A stretch of DNA of 64,000 bases from the NCBI RefSeq assembly GCF_036226465.1, contig NZ_CP108476.1, forward strand, positions 5,332,001 to 5,396,000, given 5' to 3'. Source of the stretch: Kitasatospora sp. NBC_01250 (GTDB lineage Bacteria > Actinomycetota > Actinomycetes > Streptomycetales > Streptomycetaceae). The stretch's first letter is position 1. Each line of letters opens with the position of its first letter. Position numbers and translations under genes: made by a program. Positions 15,662 to 24,040 of the stretch are shown piece after piece. The notes under the pieces were generated by a model, which saw only the letters and a program-made list of their open reading frames with translations, was not told where the DNA came from and made no database searches.

Positions 15662-17178
15662 TGGCCCGTCGATCGCGCGGCCGGGGCGACGGCCCCCAGG
15701 GGCTGCCGGGTATCTCGATCACCGGGCGCCGGGCCGGCCTGTTCTGCCTGGTGCTGATCCTGCTGCTGGCCGCCCAGGCCACCCGGATCCAGGTCTTCCA
15801 GGCCAAGGGGTACGACCACAACCCGGCCAACCAACGCCTGACCATCGAGCGCTACTCCCAGCCGCGCGGGAACATCCTGGTCGGTGACACCCCGATCACC
15901 GGTTCCGCGCCCACCGGCGGGCGCTTCAACTACAAGCGCACCTACACCGCCGGCCAGCAGTACGCCGCCGTCACCGGCTACTCCTCGCAGATCTACGGCA
16001 ACACCCAGCTGGAGGGCACCGAGGACGGCATCCTCTCCGGCACCGACTCCCGGTTGGACGGGTGGGCGGTCTGGAACGCGATCGCCCGCAAGCAGAACCC
16101 GGGCGGCGACGTCTACACCACCATCAACGCCGCCGCCCAGCAGGCCGCGATGCAGGGGCTGGGCAACCAGAAGGGCGCGGTGGCCGCGATCGAGCCGAGC
16201 ACCGGGCGGATCCTGGCGCTGGCCAGCACCCCGTCCTACGACCCGGGCACGTTCGCCGGGACGAGCAGCGCCGACCAGAGCGCCTGGACCAAGCTGCAGG
16301 CCGACAGCGACCAGCCGATGCTCAACCGGGCGCTGCGGCAGACCTACCCGCCCGGTTCCACCTTCAAGGTGGTCACCGCCGCGGCGGCGCTGGCGAACGG
16401 GGTGGTCACCGACATCAACGCGCCGACCAGCACGCCCTACCCCTACGTGCTGCCGGGCACCACCACCACGCTGGTCAACGACACCAGCTCCTGCGACCAG
16501 CCGAACATCGACCTGGACACCGCGATGACGCTCTCCTGCAACAGCGTCATGGGCAACCTGGGCGTGCAGACCGGGCTGGACAAGATGACGGCGATGGCCG
16601 AGAACTTCGGCTTCAACGACCCGAAGCTCGACATCCCGGTGCGCGCCGCACGGAGCAACTTCGACACCCAGATGAACCAGTCCCAGGTGGCGCTCTCCTC
16701 GATCGGCCAGTTCGACACCGCCGCCACCCCGCTGGTGATGGCGATGGTCGCGGCGGGCGTGGCCAACAACGGCACGGTGATGTATCCCCAGCTTGTGGAC
16801 AAGCTGGCGAAGTCCGACGGCGACACGGTCCAGCTGATGAAGCCGCGCACCTACAAGCAGGCGATGAGCCCCGCGGTGGCCGGTCAGGTGCAGCAGCTGA
16901 TGACCGACGTGGTGCAGAACGGGACGGGTCGCAACGCCCGGATCCCCGGCGCCACGGTCGGCGGCAAGACCGGGACCGCCCAGCACGGGGTGGACAACTC
17001 CGGGACGCCGTACGCCTGGTTCATCTCCTGGGCCAAGCCGGCCGGCTCCTCGGACGTGCCGCCGGTGGCGGTCGCCGTGGTGATCGCGGACAGCAATGCG
17101 ACCGATGTCACAGGCGGCCAGCTGGCGGCGCCGATCGCCAAGTCGGTCATGCAGGCGGTGCTTGGCTCCACGGGCTGA
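15661..17178 (+). CDS. Class B penicillin-binding protein (PBP2-like transpeptidase)
   Basis: This is a 505-residue protein with one N-terminal membrane helix (about 24-42), a pedestal domain beginning QPRGNILVGD, and a transpeptidase domain. The active-site motifs are all present: STFK (SxxK), SCN (SxN) and KTGTA (KTG). It cross-links glycan strands outside the membrane. The ATG overlaps the stop of the SEDS gene by one base, making a coupled polymerase/transpeptidase pair as in FtsW-FtsI and RodA-PBP2. The domain GRFNYKRTYTAGQQYAAVTGYSS is the typical dimerisation region. A second, different PBP lies 5 kb downstream. Confidence 0.94.
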   Translation: MARRSRGRGDGPQGLPGISITGRRAGLFCLVLILLLAAQATRIQVFQAKGYDHNPANQRLTIERYSQPRGNILVGDTPITGSAPTGGRFNYKRTYTAGQQYAAVTGYSSQIYGNTQLEGTEDGILSGTDSRLDGWAVWNAIARKQNPGGDVYTTINAAAQQAAMQGLGNQKGAVAAIEPSTGRILALASTPSYDPGTFAGTSSADQSAWTKLQADSDQPMLNRALRQTYPPGSTFKVVTAAAALANGVVTDINAPTSTPYPYVLPGTTTTLVNDTSSCDQPNIDLDTAMTLSCNSVMGNLGVQTGLDKMTAMAENFGFNDPKLDIPVRAARSNFDTQMNQSQVALSSIGQFDTAATPLVMAMVAAGVANNGTVMYPQLVDKLAKSDGDTVQLMKPRTYKQAMSPAVAGQVQQLMTDVVQNGTGRNARIPGATVGGKTGTAQHGVDNSGTPYAWFISWAKPAGSSDVPPVAVAVVIADSNATDVTGGQLAAPIAKSVMQAVLGSTG

Positions 17179-17266
17179 GCCGGGGTCCGGCCGGGGCCGG
17201 CCAGGGGTGGTTCGAGGGCGAAGAGGGCCGGGAGCGAGCGGCCCGGGTGCCGTGCGGCCTGATGGT

Positions 17267-17302
17267 GTTATGTATGCTTCGTTACTGATATTTATGCATA
17301 AC
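17267..17302. promoter_or_regulatory. Inverted repeat before the amino-acid permease gene
   Basis: GTTATG (17267-17272) and CATAAC (17297-17302) are inverted. The right end holds the perfect 10-bp palindrome TTATGCATAA (17292-17301), and the left end a related half (TTATGTATG). The patch is AT-rich and ends 18 bases before the permease start, so a bound protein would block transcription or initiation. It vaguely recalls ARG boxes but is not a clear match. Confidence 0.5.
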
Positions 17303-17320
17303 CCCGGAAGAGAGCCCGTC

Positions 17321-18778
17321 GTGCCCAGCACCGCCCCCCTCGCTCAGCGCATGCTGCGGCGCAAGCCGGTCGAGACCCTGATCGCCGAGAGCACCGGCGG
17401 CGGTGCCCAGAGCGGTCTGCGCCGCACGATCGGTCTGTGGCAGCTGTCGGCGATCGGCATCGGGGCCACGGTCGGCACCGGGATCTTCTTCGTGCTCAGC
17501 TCGGCGGTGCCCGAGGCCGGCCCGGCCGTGGTGCTCTCCTTCGTGCTGGCCGCGGTCACCGCCGGCCTGAGCGCGCTCTGCTACGCCGAGCTGGCCTCCG
17601 CGATCCCGGTCTCCGGCTCCTCGTACAGCTACGCCTACGCGACCCTCGGCGAGGCCACCGCCTACGTGGTCGGGGTCTGCCTGCTGCTGGAGTACGGGGT
17701 CTCGGCCTCGGCGATCGCGGTCAGCTGGGGGCAGTACCTGAACAAGTTCTGCCAGCTGGCCTTCGGCGTCACCATCCCGGACTGGCTGGCGCAGCCGCCC
17801 GGCGACGGCGGGGTCTTCAACCTGCCCGCGGTGGTCCTGGTGGCCCTGGTCTGCCTGCTGCTGGTGCGCGGGGTCAGCGAGAGCGCCAAGGTGAACGCGG
17901 CCATGGTGGCGATCAAGATCGTGGTGCTGGGCCTCTTCGTCGCGGTCGGCCTGACCGGCTTCCACTCGGGCAACCTGCACGACTTCATGCCGCTGGGCAT
18001 CGGCGGCGTCGGCACCGCCGCCTCCGGCATCTTCTTCTCCTTCATCGGCCTGGACGCCGTCTCCACCGCCGGCGAGGAGGTCCGCGACCCGCGCCGCACC
18101 CTGCCGCGGGCGATCATCATCTCGCTGGTGGTGGTCACCCTGCTCTACGTCGCGGTCGCGCTGGTGGCGATCGGCGCCCAGCCCTGGCAGAAGTTCGACG
18201 GGCAGGAGGCCGGGCTGGCGCAGATCCTGCAGGACCTCACCGGGCAGACCTGGCCGGCCCTGATCTTCGCGCTCGGCGCGATCGTCTCGATCTTCAGCGT
18301 CACCCTGGTGGTGATCTACGGCCAGACCCGGATCCTGTACTCGATGGGCCGCGACGGGATGCTGCCCGCGCGCTTCGCCCGGGTCTCCGCACGCACCGGC
18401 ACGCCGGTCTGGAACACCCTGGTGGTCAGCCTGGCCGTCGCCCTGCTGGCCGCATTCGTCCCGCTCGACATCCTCACCGATCTGACCAGCCTGGGTACCC
18501 TGTGCGCCTTCGCGGTGGTCTCGGTGGGCGTGATCGTGCTGCGGCGGCGCAGCCCCGGGCTGCAGCGCGGCTTCAAGGTGCCCGGGTACCCCGTCACGCC
18601 GCTGCTCAGCGTGGGGTTCTGCCTCTACCTGATCCGCGGGCTGCACCCGCTGACCTTCCTCTTCTTCGGCGTCGCGCTGCTGATCGCGGCCGCTGCCTAC
18701 TTCGGCTACGGCATCCGACACTCCCGGCTGGAGGTCACCACGCGTGCGTCCGCCGTACCGGAGCGTGCGTTCGACTGA
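17321..18778 (+). CDS. APC-superfamily amino-acid permease
   Basis: This is a 485-residue, twelve-segment transporter of the cationic amino-acid/YhdG type. The first helix holds GIGATVGTGIFFVLSS, the substrate-binding break; further marks are FFSFIGLDAVSTAGEEVRDPRRTLPRAI and the tail KVPGYPVTPLLSV. It should import amino acids through the cell membrane. GTG 17321 follows GGAAGAGAG; the longer frame upstream crosses the palindromic operator and is rejected. Control of an amino-acid permease by an amino-acid-sensing repressor at the adjoining palindrome would make sense, but this is inference. Confidence 0.92.
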   Translation: MPSTAPLAQRMLRRKPVETLIAESTGGGAQSGLRRTIGLWQLSAIGIGATVGTGIFFVLSSAVPEAGPAVVLSFVLAAVTAGLSALCYAELASAIPVSGSSYSYAYATLGEATAYVVGVCLLLEYGVSASAIAVSWGQYLNKFCQLAFGVTIPDWLAQPPGDGGVFNLPAVVLVALVCLLLVRGVSESAKVNAAMVAIKIVVLGLFVAVGLTGFHSGNLHDFMPLGIGGVGTAASGIFFSFIGLDAVSTAGEEVRDPRRTLPRAIIISLVVVTLLYVAVALVAIGAQPWQKFDGQEAGLAQILQDLTGQTWPALIFALGAIVSIFSVTLVVIYGQTRILYSMGRDGMLPARFARVSARTGTPVWNTLVVSLAVALLAAFVPLDILTDLTSLGTLCAFAVVSVGVIVLRRRSPGLQRGFKVPGYPVTPLLSVGFCLYLIRGLHPLTFLFFGVALLIAAAAYFGYGIRHSRLEVTTRASAVPERAFD

Positions 18779-18811
18779 CGCTCTAACGGATGGATTGCGA
18801 TCTGGCTAGCC

Positions 18812-18833
18812 CCCGCAGTCTGAGGACAGCGGG
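18812..18833 (+). terminator. Possible weak terminator after the permease gene
   Basis: CCCGCAGTC and GACAGCGGG can pair over nine bases with one mismatch around loop TGAG, 34 bases after the permease stop. There is no T tract, so this is only a candidate. Confidence 0.3.
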
Positions 18834-18858
18834 CGGTTCACCGAAATAACCTTCCCCC

Positions 18859-20304
18859 ATGGTGACCACCCGTTCGTCCGGCGCCCCTCGGGCCCGCGGC
18901 CGGTTCGGCGTCCGACGCGGCACGAAGGCGCCCGCCGGCCGACCCGCGGGATACCCCGGCGGCCACCCGGTCGGCCACCGCACCCGCCTCGAGGCCGGTG
19001 CGGCGCCGCGCTCGGCACTGCCCCGGCAGCGTCCGACGGAGAGTGCCACCGATCCCGTGGGGTCCGGGCGCGGTCAGCGGATCGCGGCGCTGGGCATGCG
19101 GCTGGGCGGGATGCGTTCGGTGCACCTGTTCGGCTGTCTGGTCGCGGCCGGCTGGGCGGCGGCCTTCCCGATCGTCTCCGACCTGGCCAACCAGCGGCTC
19201 TGGGGGAGCGTCGCCGCTCCCGCCTACCTGCTGGCGGGGCTGGCCGTGGTCACCCTGCCGCGCCCCTGGGCCGGGCGGGTGGCCGCCGTGATCGCGCTGC
19301 TCGGCGCGGTGCTGCTGCCGCTCGGCGTGCTGGCCGCGCAGGGGCACCACCAGTCCGAGGTGATGGTGGTCGAGCGCTCCGCCCAGCTGCTGCTGCACAC
19401 CGGCACGCCCTACCTGCCGCATCCGGCGAAGGTCACCGACTTCAACCCCTACCTGCCGGCCATGGCGCTGTTCGGGCTGCCGCGCGCCCTGCTCGGCACG
19501 GACGGCCTGCTCTGCCGGGTGTTCGGCGACGCCAGGATCTGGTTCGCCCTCAGCTTCCTGGGCTGTCTGACCATCAGCTGGCGGCTGCTGCGGCCCACCC
19601 GCCAGTACTCCGCGCTGCTGCCGCTCGGCGTGCTCACCGGCTCGCCGCTGATCGCGCTGACGCTGGCCGTCGGCGGGGTGGACCTGCCGCTGATCGGCGT
19701 CTGCTGCCTGGCGATGGCGCTGGCCGCCCGCGGGCGGGCGATCGCCGCGGGGCTGGTGCTGGCGCTGGCCTGCACCCTCAAATGGACCGCCTGGCCGGCG
19801 CTGCCGGTGGCCGTCCTGCTGCTCTGGCGGCTCTACGGGCGGCGCCCGGCCGGCCGGGCCGCGCTGACCGCCGTGCTGGTGGGCGCGGCGGTGATCCTGC
19901 CGTTCGCGCTGACCCGGACCCAGAACTTCCTCAACCAGGTGATCCGCTTCCCGCTCGGCCTGGCCGCGGTGCGCACCCCGGCCGGCAGCCCGTTGCCCGG
20001 CAAGGTGCTGGCCGACCTCGGCCCGGTGGGGCACACCATCTCGATCGTGCTGATGGTGCTGGGCGGGGTGGCGGTGGCCGGCTGGCTGCTGCTGAGACCG
20101 CCGACCTCGGCGGTGGCCGCGGCCGACCTGCTGGCCGGCGGGCTGACGATCGCCTTCATGCTGGCGCCGGCCGGGCGGTTCGGCTACCTCGCGCTGCCCG
20201 CCGTGCTGGCGATCTGGCCCCGACTGGCCGCCCGCTCCTGGACCGGGCGGCTCTCAGGGACCGCACGTACGGTGGAGACCGAAGGCGTCGCGGTGGTCCA
20301 CTAG
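18859..20304 (+). CDS. GT87-like polyprenol-phosphate mannosyltransferase family membrane protein
   Basis: This is a 481-residue membrane protein. The first 85 residues are basic and Gly/Arg-rich, followed by about ten hydrophobic segments. LLLHTGTPYLPHP, then DFNPYLPAMALFGLPRALLG and ALACTLKWTAWPALPVAVLLL resemble GT87/DUF2029 glycosyltransferases that move mannose from polyprenol phosphate onto cell-envelope glycolipids. The acidic catalytic residue expected in the first outer loop may be the Glu of QSEVMVVERSAQ, which is a guess. ATG 18859 is close to the permease end, with an internal ATG near 19099 as a shorter option. It precedes the DMFase-like gene by 65 bases, possibly as one unit. 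Confidence 0.75.
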   Translation: MVTTRSSGAPRARGRFGVRRGTKAPAGRPAGYPGGHPVGHRTRLEAGAAPRSALPRQRPTESATDPVGSGRGQRIAALGMRLGGMRSVHLFGCLVAAGWAAAFPIVSDLANQRLWGSVAAPAYLLAGLAVVTLPRPWAGRVAAVIALLGAVLLPLGVLAAQGHHQSEVMVVERSAQLLLHTGTPYLPHPAKVTDFNPYLPAMALFGLPRALLGTDGLLCRVFGDARIWFALSFLGCLTISWRLLRPTRQYSALLPLGVLTGSPLIALTLAVGGVDLPLIGVCCLAMALAARGRAIAAGLVLALACTLKWTAWPALPVAVLLLWRLYGRRPAGRAALTAVLVGAAVILPFALTRTQNFLNQVIRFPLGLAAVRTPAGSPLPGKVLADLGPVGHTISIVLMVLGGVAVAGWLLLRPPTSAVAAADLLAGGLTIAFMLAPAGRFGYLALPAVLAIWPRLAARSWTGRLSGTARTVETEGVAVVH

Positions 20305-20369
20305 CGGGCGCTGACCACGTGTGAGGGCGCCCGTGTCGCGTCCGACCGGAGTGCTTGGGAGGCAGTCGG

Positions 20370-22037
20370 ATGACCGGGCAGGAATCCCCCGAGGAGCGGT
20401 CCCCCGAGGAACGGGCCCCTGATGGGCGGCCCCTTGACGAGCGTGCCGCGCGACGGGGAACCGGCCGGCGGCGGTTCCTCGGTCTGGCCGGCGGGGCCGC
20501 GGCCGGGGTGGGCCTGACGGCCTGTGGGACCGGCTCCGGGTCGGCGAACCGGGCCCTGGCCGCGACGGCGAGCAGCGGTGCCGGTGGCTCCTCCGGCGCG
20601 GCCCCGGGCGGCACGGGCAGCGCCGCGCCGAGCCCGCAGCGGGAGAACGACAAGCCGGGCAACCCCGATTGGCGGATCGGCAACGCCGGTCCCGACCAGG
20701 CCATCGAGGGCTGGGCGGACAAGGTCAGCGTGCTGCCGGGCGAGAGCTTCGGGCTGCACGTCTCCACCACCGCGCCCGGCTACAAGGTCTCGGCCTACCG
20801 GATGGGCTGGTACGGCGGCGCGCGCGGCCGGCTGGTCTGGCAGTCCGACCAGCTGCCGGGGACGAAGCAGTCGGCCGCCGCCCTGGACCCGCACACCCGG
20901 ATGATCAGCACCGACTGGTCGAAGAGCACCACGGTGGACACCACCGGCTGGCCCGAGGGCAGCTACCTGCTGCGGCTGGACGCCGCGGACGGCGCCGGGC
21001 AGCGGTACGTGCCGGTCACCGTCCGCTCGGCGGTGACCGCCGGGAAGCTGGTGGTGGTGAACGCCGTGGCCACCTGGCAGGCCTACAACACCTGGAGCGG
21101 CTACAACCTCTACAACGGCGAGAACGGCGCGTACGCGACCCGCTCGCTGGTCGTCTCCTTCGACCGCCCGTACCACGAGTACGACGGCGCCGGGCTCTTC
21201 ATGGTCTACGAGACGCCGCTGATAGCCCTGGCCGAGCGGCTCGGGCTGCCGCTGGCGTACACCACCAGCACCGACCTGGCCGGGCAGCCTGGCCTGCTCA
21301 AGGGCGCGCTCGCGGTGCTCTCGCTCGGGCACGACGAGTACTGGTCGCCCGAGCAGCGCGCCAACGTGGCCGCGGCCCGGGACGCCGGGACCAACCTGGC
21401 GATCCTGGGCGCCAACTGCTGCTTCCGCCGGGTGCGTTACGAGCCCTCGCCGACCGGCCCGGACCGGCAGGTGGTCTGCTACAAGGACTCCTTCCAGCAG
21501 GACCCGGGCTACAAGGCCGGCGGGCTGCCGACCAACGACTACCGGGTGGCCCCGCACGCCGACCCGGAGAGCTCGCTGCTCGGCGTGATCTACGACGGCT
21601 ACCCGGTGGACGCGCCCTACGTGGTGGGCGACCCGGGCCACTGGCTCTTCGCCGGCACCGGCGTGCAGGCCGGCGACAGCTTCGCGCACCTGGTCGGGGT
21701 CGAGTACGACCGGGTGAACACCGGCTTCGACACGCCGCGCCCGATCGAGATCCTGGCCCACTCGCCGGTGGTCTGCGAGGGCCGCAAGAGCTTCAGCGAC
21801 ACCGCCTTCTACCGCGCGCCCAGCGGGGCCGGCGTCTTCGCCAGCGGCACCATGCGCTGGGTGGAGTCGCTGGACGCCAGCGGCGACGGCAGTTCGGGTG
21901 CGGACCACGCGATGGACGCCCGGACCGCGGCGATGACCCAGCGGGTGACGGAGAACCTGCTGCAGGCCTTCGCGGCCGGCCCGGCGGGTGCGGCGCACCC
22001 GCCGCAGGACAACGTGGCGGCGGTGTACGGAACCTGA
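20370..22037 (+). CDS. Tat-exported lipoprotein with N,N-dimethylformamidase beta-subunit-like domain
   Basis: This is a 555-residue protein. A twin-arginine signal (RRRFLGLAGG, about 31-40) is followed by lipobox GLTAC, so it should be exported folded and lipid-anchored. After a Ser/Gly linker, the region from about 100 on matches the large-subunit fold of bacterial dimethylformamidase, with WYGGARGRLVW, ATWQAYNTWSGYNLYNGE, SLGHDEYWSPEQRANVAAARDAG and LAHSPVVCEG. The ATG has GGGAGG seven bases upstream. Homologues in actinobacteria are outer-surface proteins of unknown substrate, so amidase activity is not proven. It ends at a strong shared terminator. Confidence 0.85.
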   Translation: MTGQESPEERSPEERAPDGRPLDERAARRGTGRRRFLGLAGGAAAGVGLTACGTGSGSANRALAATASSGAGGSSGAAPGGTGSAAPSPQRENDKPGNPDWRIGNAGPDQAIEGWADKVSVLPGESFGLHVSTTAPGYKVSAYRMGWYGGARGRLVWQSDQLPGTKQSAAALDPHTRMISTDWSKSTTVDTTGWPEGSYLLRLDAADGAGQRYVPVTVRSAVTAGKLVVVNAVATWQAYNTWSGYNLYNGENGAYATRSLVVSFDRPYHEYDGAGLFMVYETPLIALAERLGLPLAYTTSTDLAGQPGLLKGALAVLSLGHDEYWSPEQRANVAAARDAGTNLAILGANCCFRRVRYEPSPTGPDRQVVCYKDSFQQDPGYKAGGLPTNDYRVAPHADPESSLLGVIYDGYPVDAPYVVGDPGHWLFAGTGVQAGDSFAHLVGVEYDRVNTGFDTPRPIEILAHSPVVCEGRKSFSDTAFYRAPSGAGVFASGTMRWVESLDASGDGSSGADHAMDARTAAMTQRVTENLLQAFAAGPAGAAHPPQDNVAAVYGT

Positions 22038-22086
22038 CGACGAGACCCCCGTGCCCGCCAGGACGGCGGGCACGGGGGTCTCGTCG
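22038..22086. terminator. Very strong bidirectional terminator
   Basis: A perfect 22-bp stem (22038-22059 with 22065-22086) encloses loop AGGAC. It starts at the stop codon of the DMFase-like gene and ends 14 bases short of the stop of the convergent PBP gene, so it can serve both. Confidence 0.9.
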
Positions 22087-22100
22087 GACGATCGGACCGG

Positions 22101-23873
22101 TCAGCTCCCGTTGCCGACCTTGAGCACCTCGGCCGCGGCAGGCACCGCGGCGTCGGCGCCGAAGCCGCCGTTGATCACCTCGACGGAGACCGCCAGGTTG
22201 TCCCGGTAGCCGGTGAACCAGCTGTTGGTGGCGGCCTTGGGGTCGCTGGAGGTCTCGGCGGTGCCGGTCTTGCCGCCGATGTTGCCGCTGGCGCCCTGCA
22301 GCGCGTTGTACGCGGTGCCCGACGGGTTGGTCATCACGCTGTTCATCATCGAGCGCAGCTTGGTCAGGGTGTCCGGCGACAGCTGCCGGGCGGCCGGCAG
22401 CTGCGGCATGCCCGCCACCAGGACCGGCTGCTTGAAGGTGCCGCTCTCCACGGTCGCCGCGACCGAGGCCATGGTCAGCGGGTTCATCAGGTCCTTGCCC
22501 TGGCCGAAGTACTCGCCCTCGGTCTCGTCCGTGCTCTGGCCCGCGCCGGGAACCGAGCCGTCGAAGGTGGGGAAGCCGATCTTCCAGTTCTGCCCGATCC
22601 CGAACACGTCCGAGGCCTGCTTGTTGAGCTGACCGGACTTCAGGCTGGCCATGCTCTGCTTGATGAAGGCGGTGTTGCAGGAGATGGTGAAGTCCTGCAT
22701 GAACGTGTTGTTGGGCTCGTCGGCCTTGAAGTTGGCGTCGTTGTGGTAGATCGTGCCGCTGCCGTAGCTGAGCGGGCAGGGCATGGTCGCGTTCGGGTCC
22801 ACCCCGGCCTCCAGCAGCGCGCTGGCGGTGATCACCTTCATCGTGGAGCCGGGCGCGGTCTGGCCCTGGAGCGCCATGTTGAACCCGGTCGCCGGCGAGT
22901 TCGCGACCGCCAGGACGTTGCCGGTGCTCGGCTCGATGGCGACAACCCCCGCCTTGTGGCTCGGGTCCTTGGCGTACTGCTCGTCGGCCGCCTTCTGCGC
23001 GGCCGCCTGCAGGTTCGCGTCGATGGTCAGCTTGATCGGCTGGCCGGGCTTGGGGTCGATCACGGTGAACAGCGGCTGCGGCTTGGTCTTGCCCGCCGGG
23101 TCCACGATCGCCACGCCGGTGCCGGCGTCGGCCGGGTTCTGGGCGGGCGGGTTCGTCTGGAAGTTCGCCAGGATCTGGTTGAGCGAGGGGGAGTTCTGCA
23201 GCGACTGGCCGTTGCGGTCGGTGACCCGGGTGGGCGGGTTGTAGACCGGCTGGGTGACGATCTGCTGGCCCGGGCCGAGGTGTGGGTTGATCACGGTCGG
23301 CGCCCAGTCCACCGCGGCCGTGCCGTCGCTCATCTTCACCATGCCGAGGTACCCGGTGTAGTCCCAGGTGTTGCTGGTGTTCGCGAACTCGACGTGGGAC
23401 TTGAAGGTGAGCAGCACCTGGCTGGCCGGTGCGGCCGAGGCCGACGGGGACGGCGAGCCGGAGGTGCCGGCCGAGGCGGACGGCGAGGGCTTGGCGGCGG
23501 CGCCGGAGGGCTGCGCGGTGGCCGAGGCGAAGGCCGCGGGGGTGGTGGGCACGCCCGGGGTCAGGGTGATCGCGCTCGGCTTCACCTGCTGCTGGAAGGC
23601 GGTCAGCGCGGCCAGCGCGCTCGCCGGGTCGTCGGTCAGCTTGCTGGCGCCCTGCAGGTCACCGCTGGCCCAGGCGGCCAGGAAGGCCTTGGCGCCGTTG
23701 GCCGCCAGGTCGGGCGAGGGTGACTCGGCGACCACCGTGCGGGGCTTGGGCGCAGCCGGTGAGGCGGACTTCTTGCTGTCCGAGCCGACCAGTGAGTACG
23801 CCCCGTACCCGCCCGCGCCGAGCATGGCGGCTGCGATGGCGCTGACGATGGCGGTCTTCGCGCCCTGACGCAT
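22101..23873 (-). CDS. Penicillin-binding protein with MecA-N-like domain
   Basis: This is a 590-residue bitopic protein: a membrane helix at 6-29, an NTF2/MecA-N-like domain (about 50-190) interrupted by a Ser/Ala/Pro-rich stretch, a dimerisation domain (200-290) and a transpeptidase domain with STMK (SxxK), SCN (SxN) and KTGTA (KTG). It differs in architecture from the upstream PBP2, and resembles low-affinity class B enzymes. AGGGGGAG precedes the ATG. It is transcribed towards the DMFase-like gene and shares its terminator. It is likely to act in cell-wall cross-linking and could add to beta-lactam tolerance, which is inference. Confidence 0.93.
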   Translation of the reverse strand: MRQGAKTAIVSAIAAAMLGAGGYGAYSLVGSDSKKSASPAAPKPRTVVAESPSPDLAANGAKAFLAAWASGDLQGASKLTDDPASALAALTAFQQQVKPSAITLTPGVPTTPAAFASATAQPSGAAAKPSPSASAGTSGSPSPSASAAPASQVLLTFKSHVEFANTSNTWDYTGYLGMVKMSDGTAAVDWAPTVINPHLGPGQQIVTQPVYNPPTRVTDRNGQSLQNSPSLNQILANFQTNPPAQNPADAGTGVAIVDPAGKTKPQPLFTVIDPKPGQPIKLTIDANLQAAAQKAADEQYAKDPSHKAGVVAIEPSTGNVLAVANSPATGFNMALQGQTAPGSTMKVITASALLEAGVDPNATMPCPLSYGSGTIYHNDANFKADEPNNTFMQDFTISCNTAFIKQSMASLKSGQLNKQASDVFGIGQNWKIGFPTFDGSVPGAGQSTDETEGEYFGQGKDLMNPLTMASVAATVESGTFKQPVLVAGMPQLPAARQLSPDTLTKLRSMMNSVMTNPSGTAYNALQGASGNIGGKTGTAETSSDPKAATNSWFTGYRDNLAVSVEVINGGFGADAAVPAAAEVLKVGNGS

Positions 23874-23943
23874 GGTGGTGCTCCCCCTTGGGATGACGAC
23901 GAGGACTGGGTGACCGGCCGAAACCGGCAGCCCAGCCTAAGCC

Positions 23944-23976
23944 TGCGCCGGGGGTGCCCCGGCGCAGCGGGGCACC
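23944..23976 (-). terminator. Terminator region after the mannosyltransferase gene
   Basis: Two mutually exclusive hairpins overlap: TGCGCCGGGG with CCCCGGCGCA (23944-23966) and GGTGCCCCG with CGGGGCACC (23953-23976). They lie 65 to 97 bases past the stop of the leftward mannosyltransferase gene and before the PBP promoter. Confidence 0.55.
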
Positions 23977-24040
23977 TCGTGACAGAGCTGGTACACACCT
24001 CCCAGGTGGGAACGGGCGTACCAGCGGCCCGGTGGGGCCC

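Noticed and set aside
17096..17320. Upstream extension of the permease frame to 17096 or to the ATG near 17273
   Set aside because: It would run through the PBP end and the AT-rich inverted repeat; the GTG at 17321 has a good ribosome site and fits family length.
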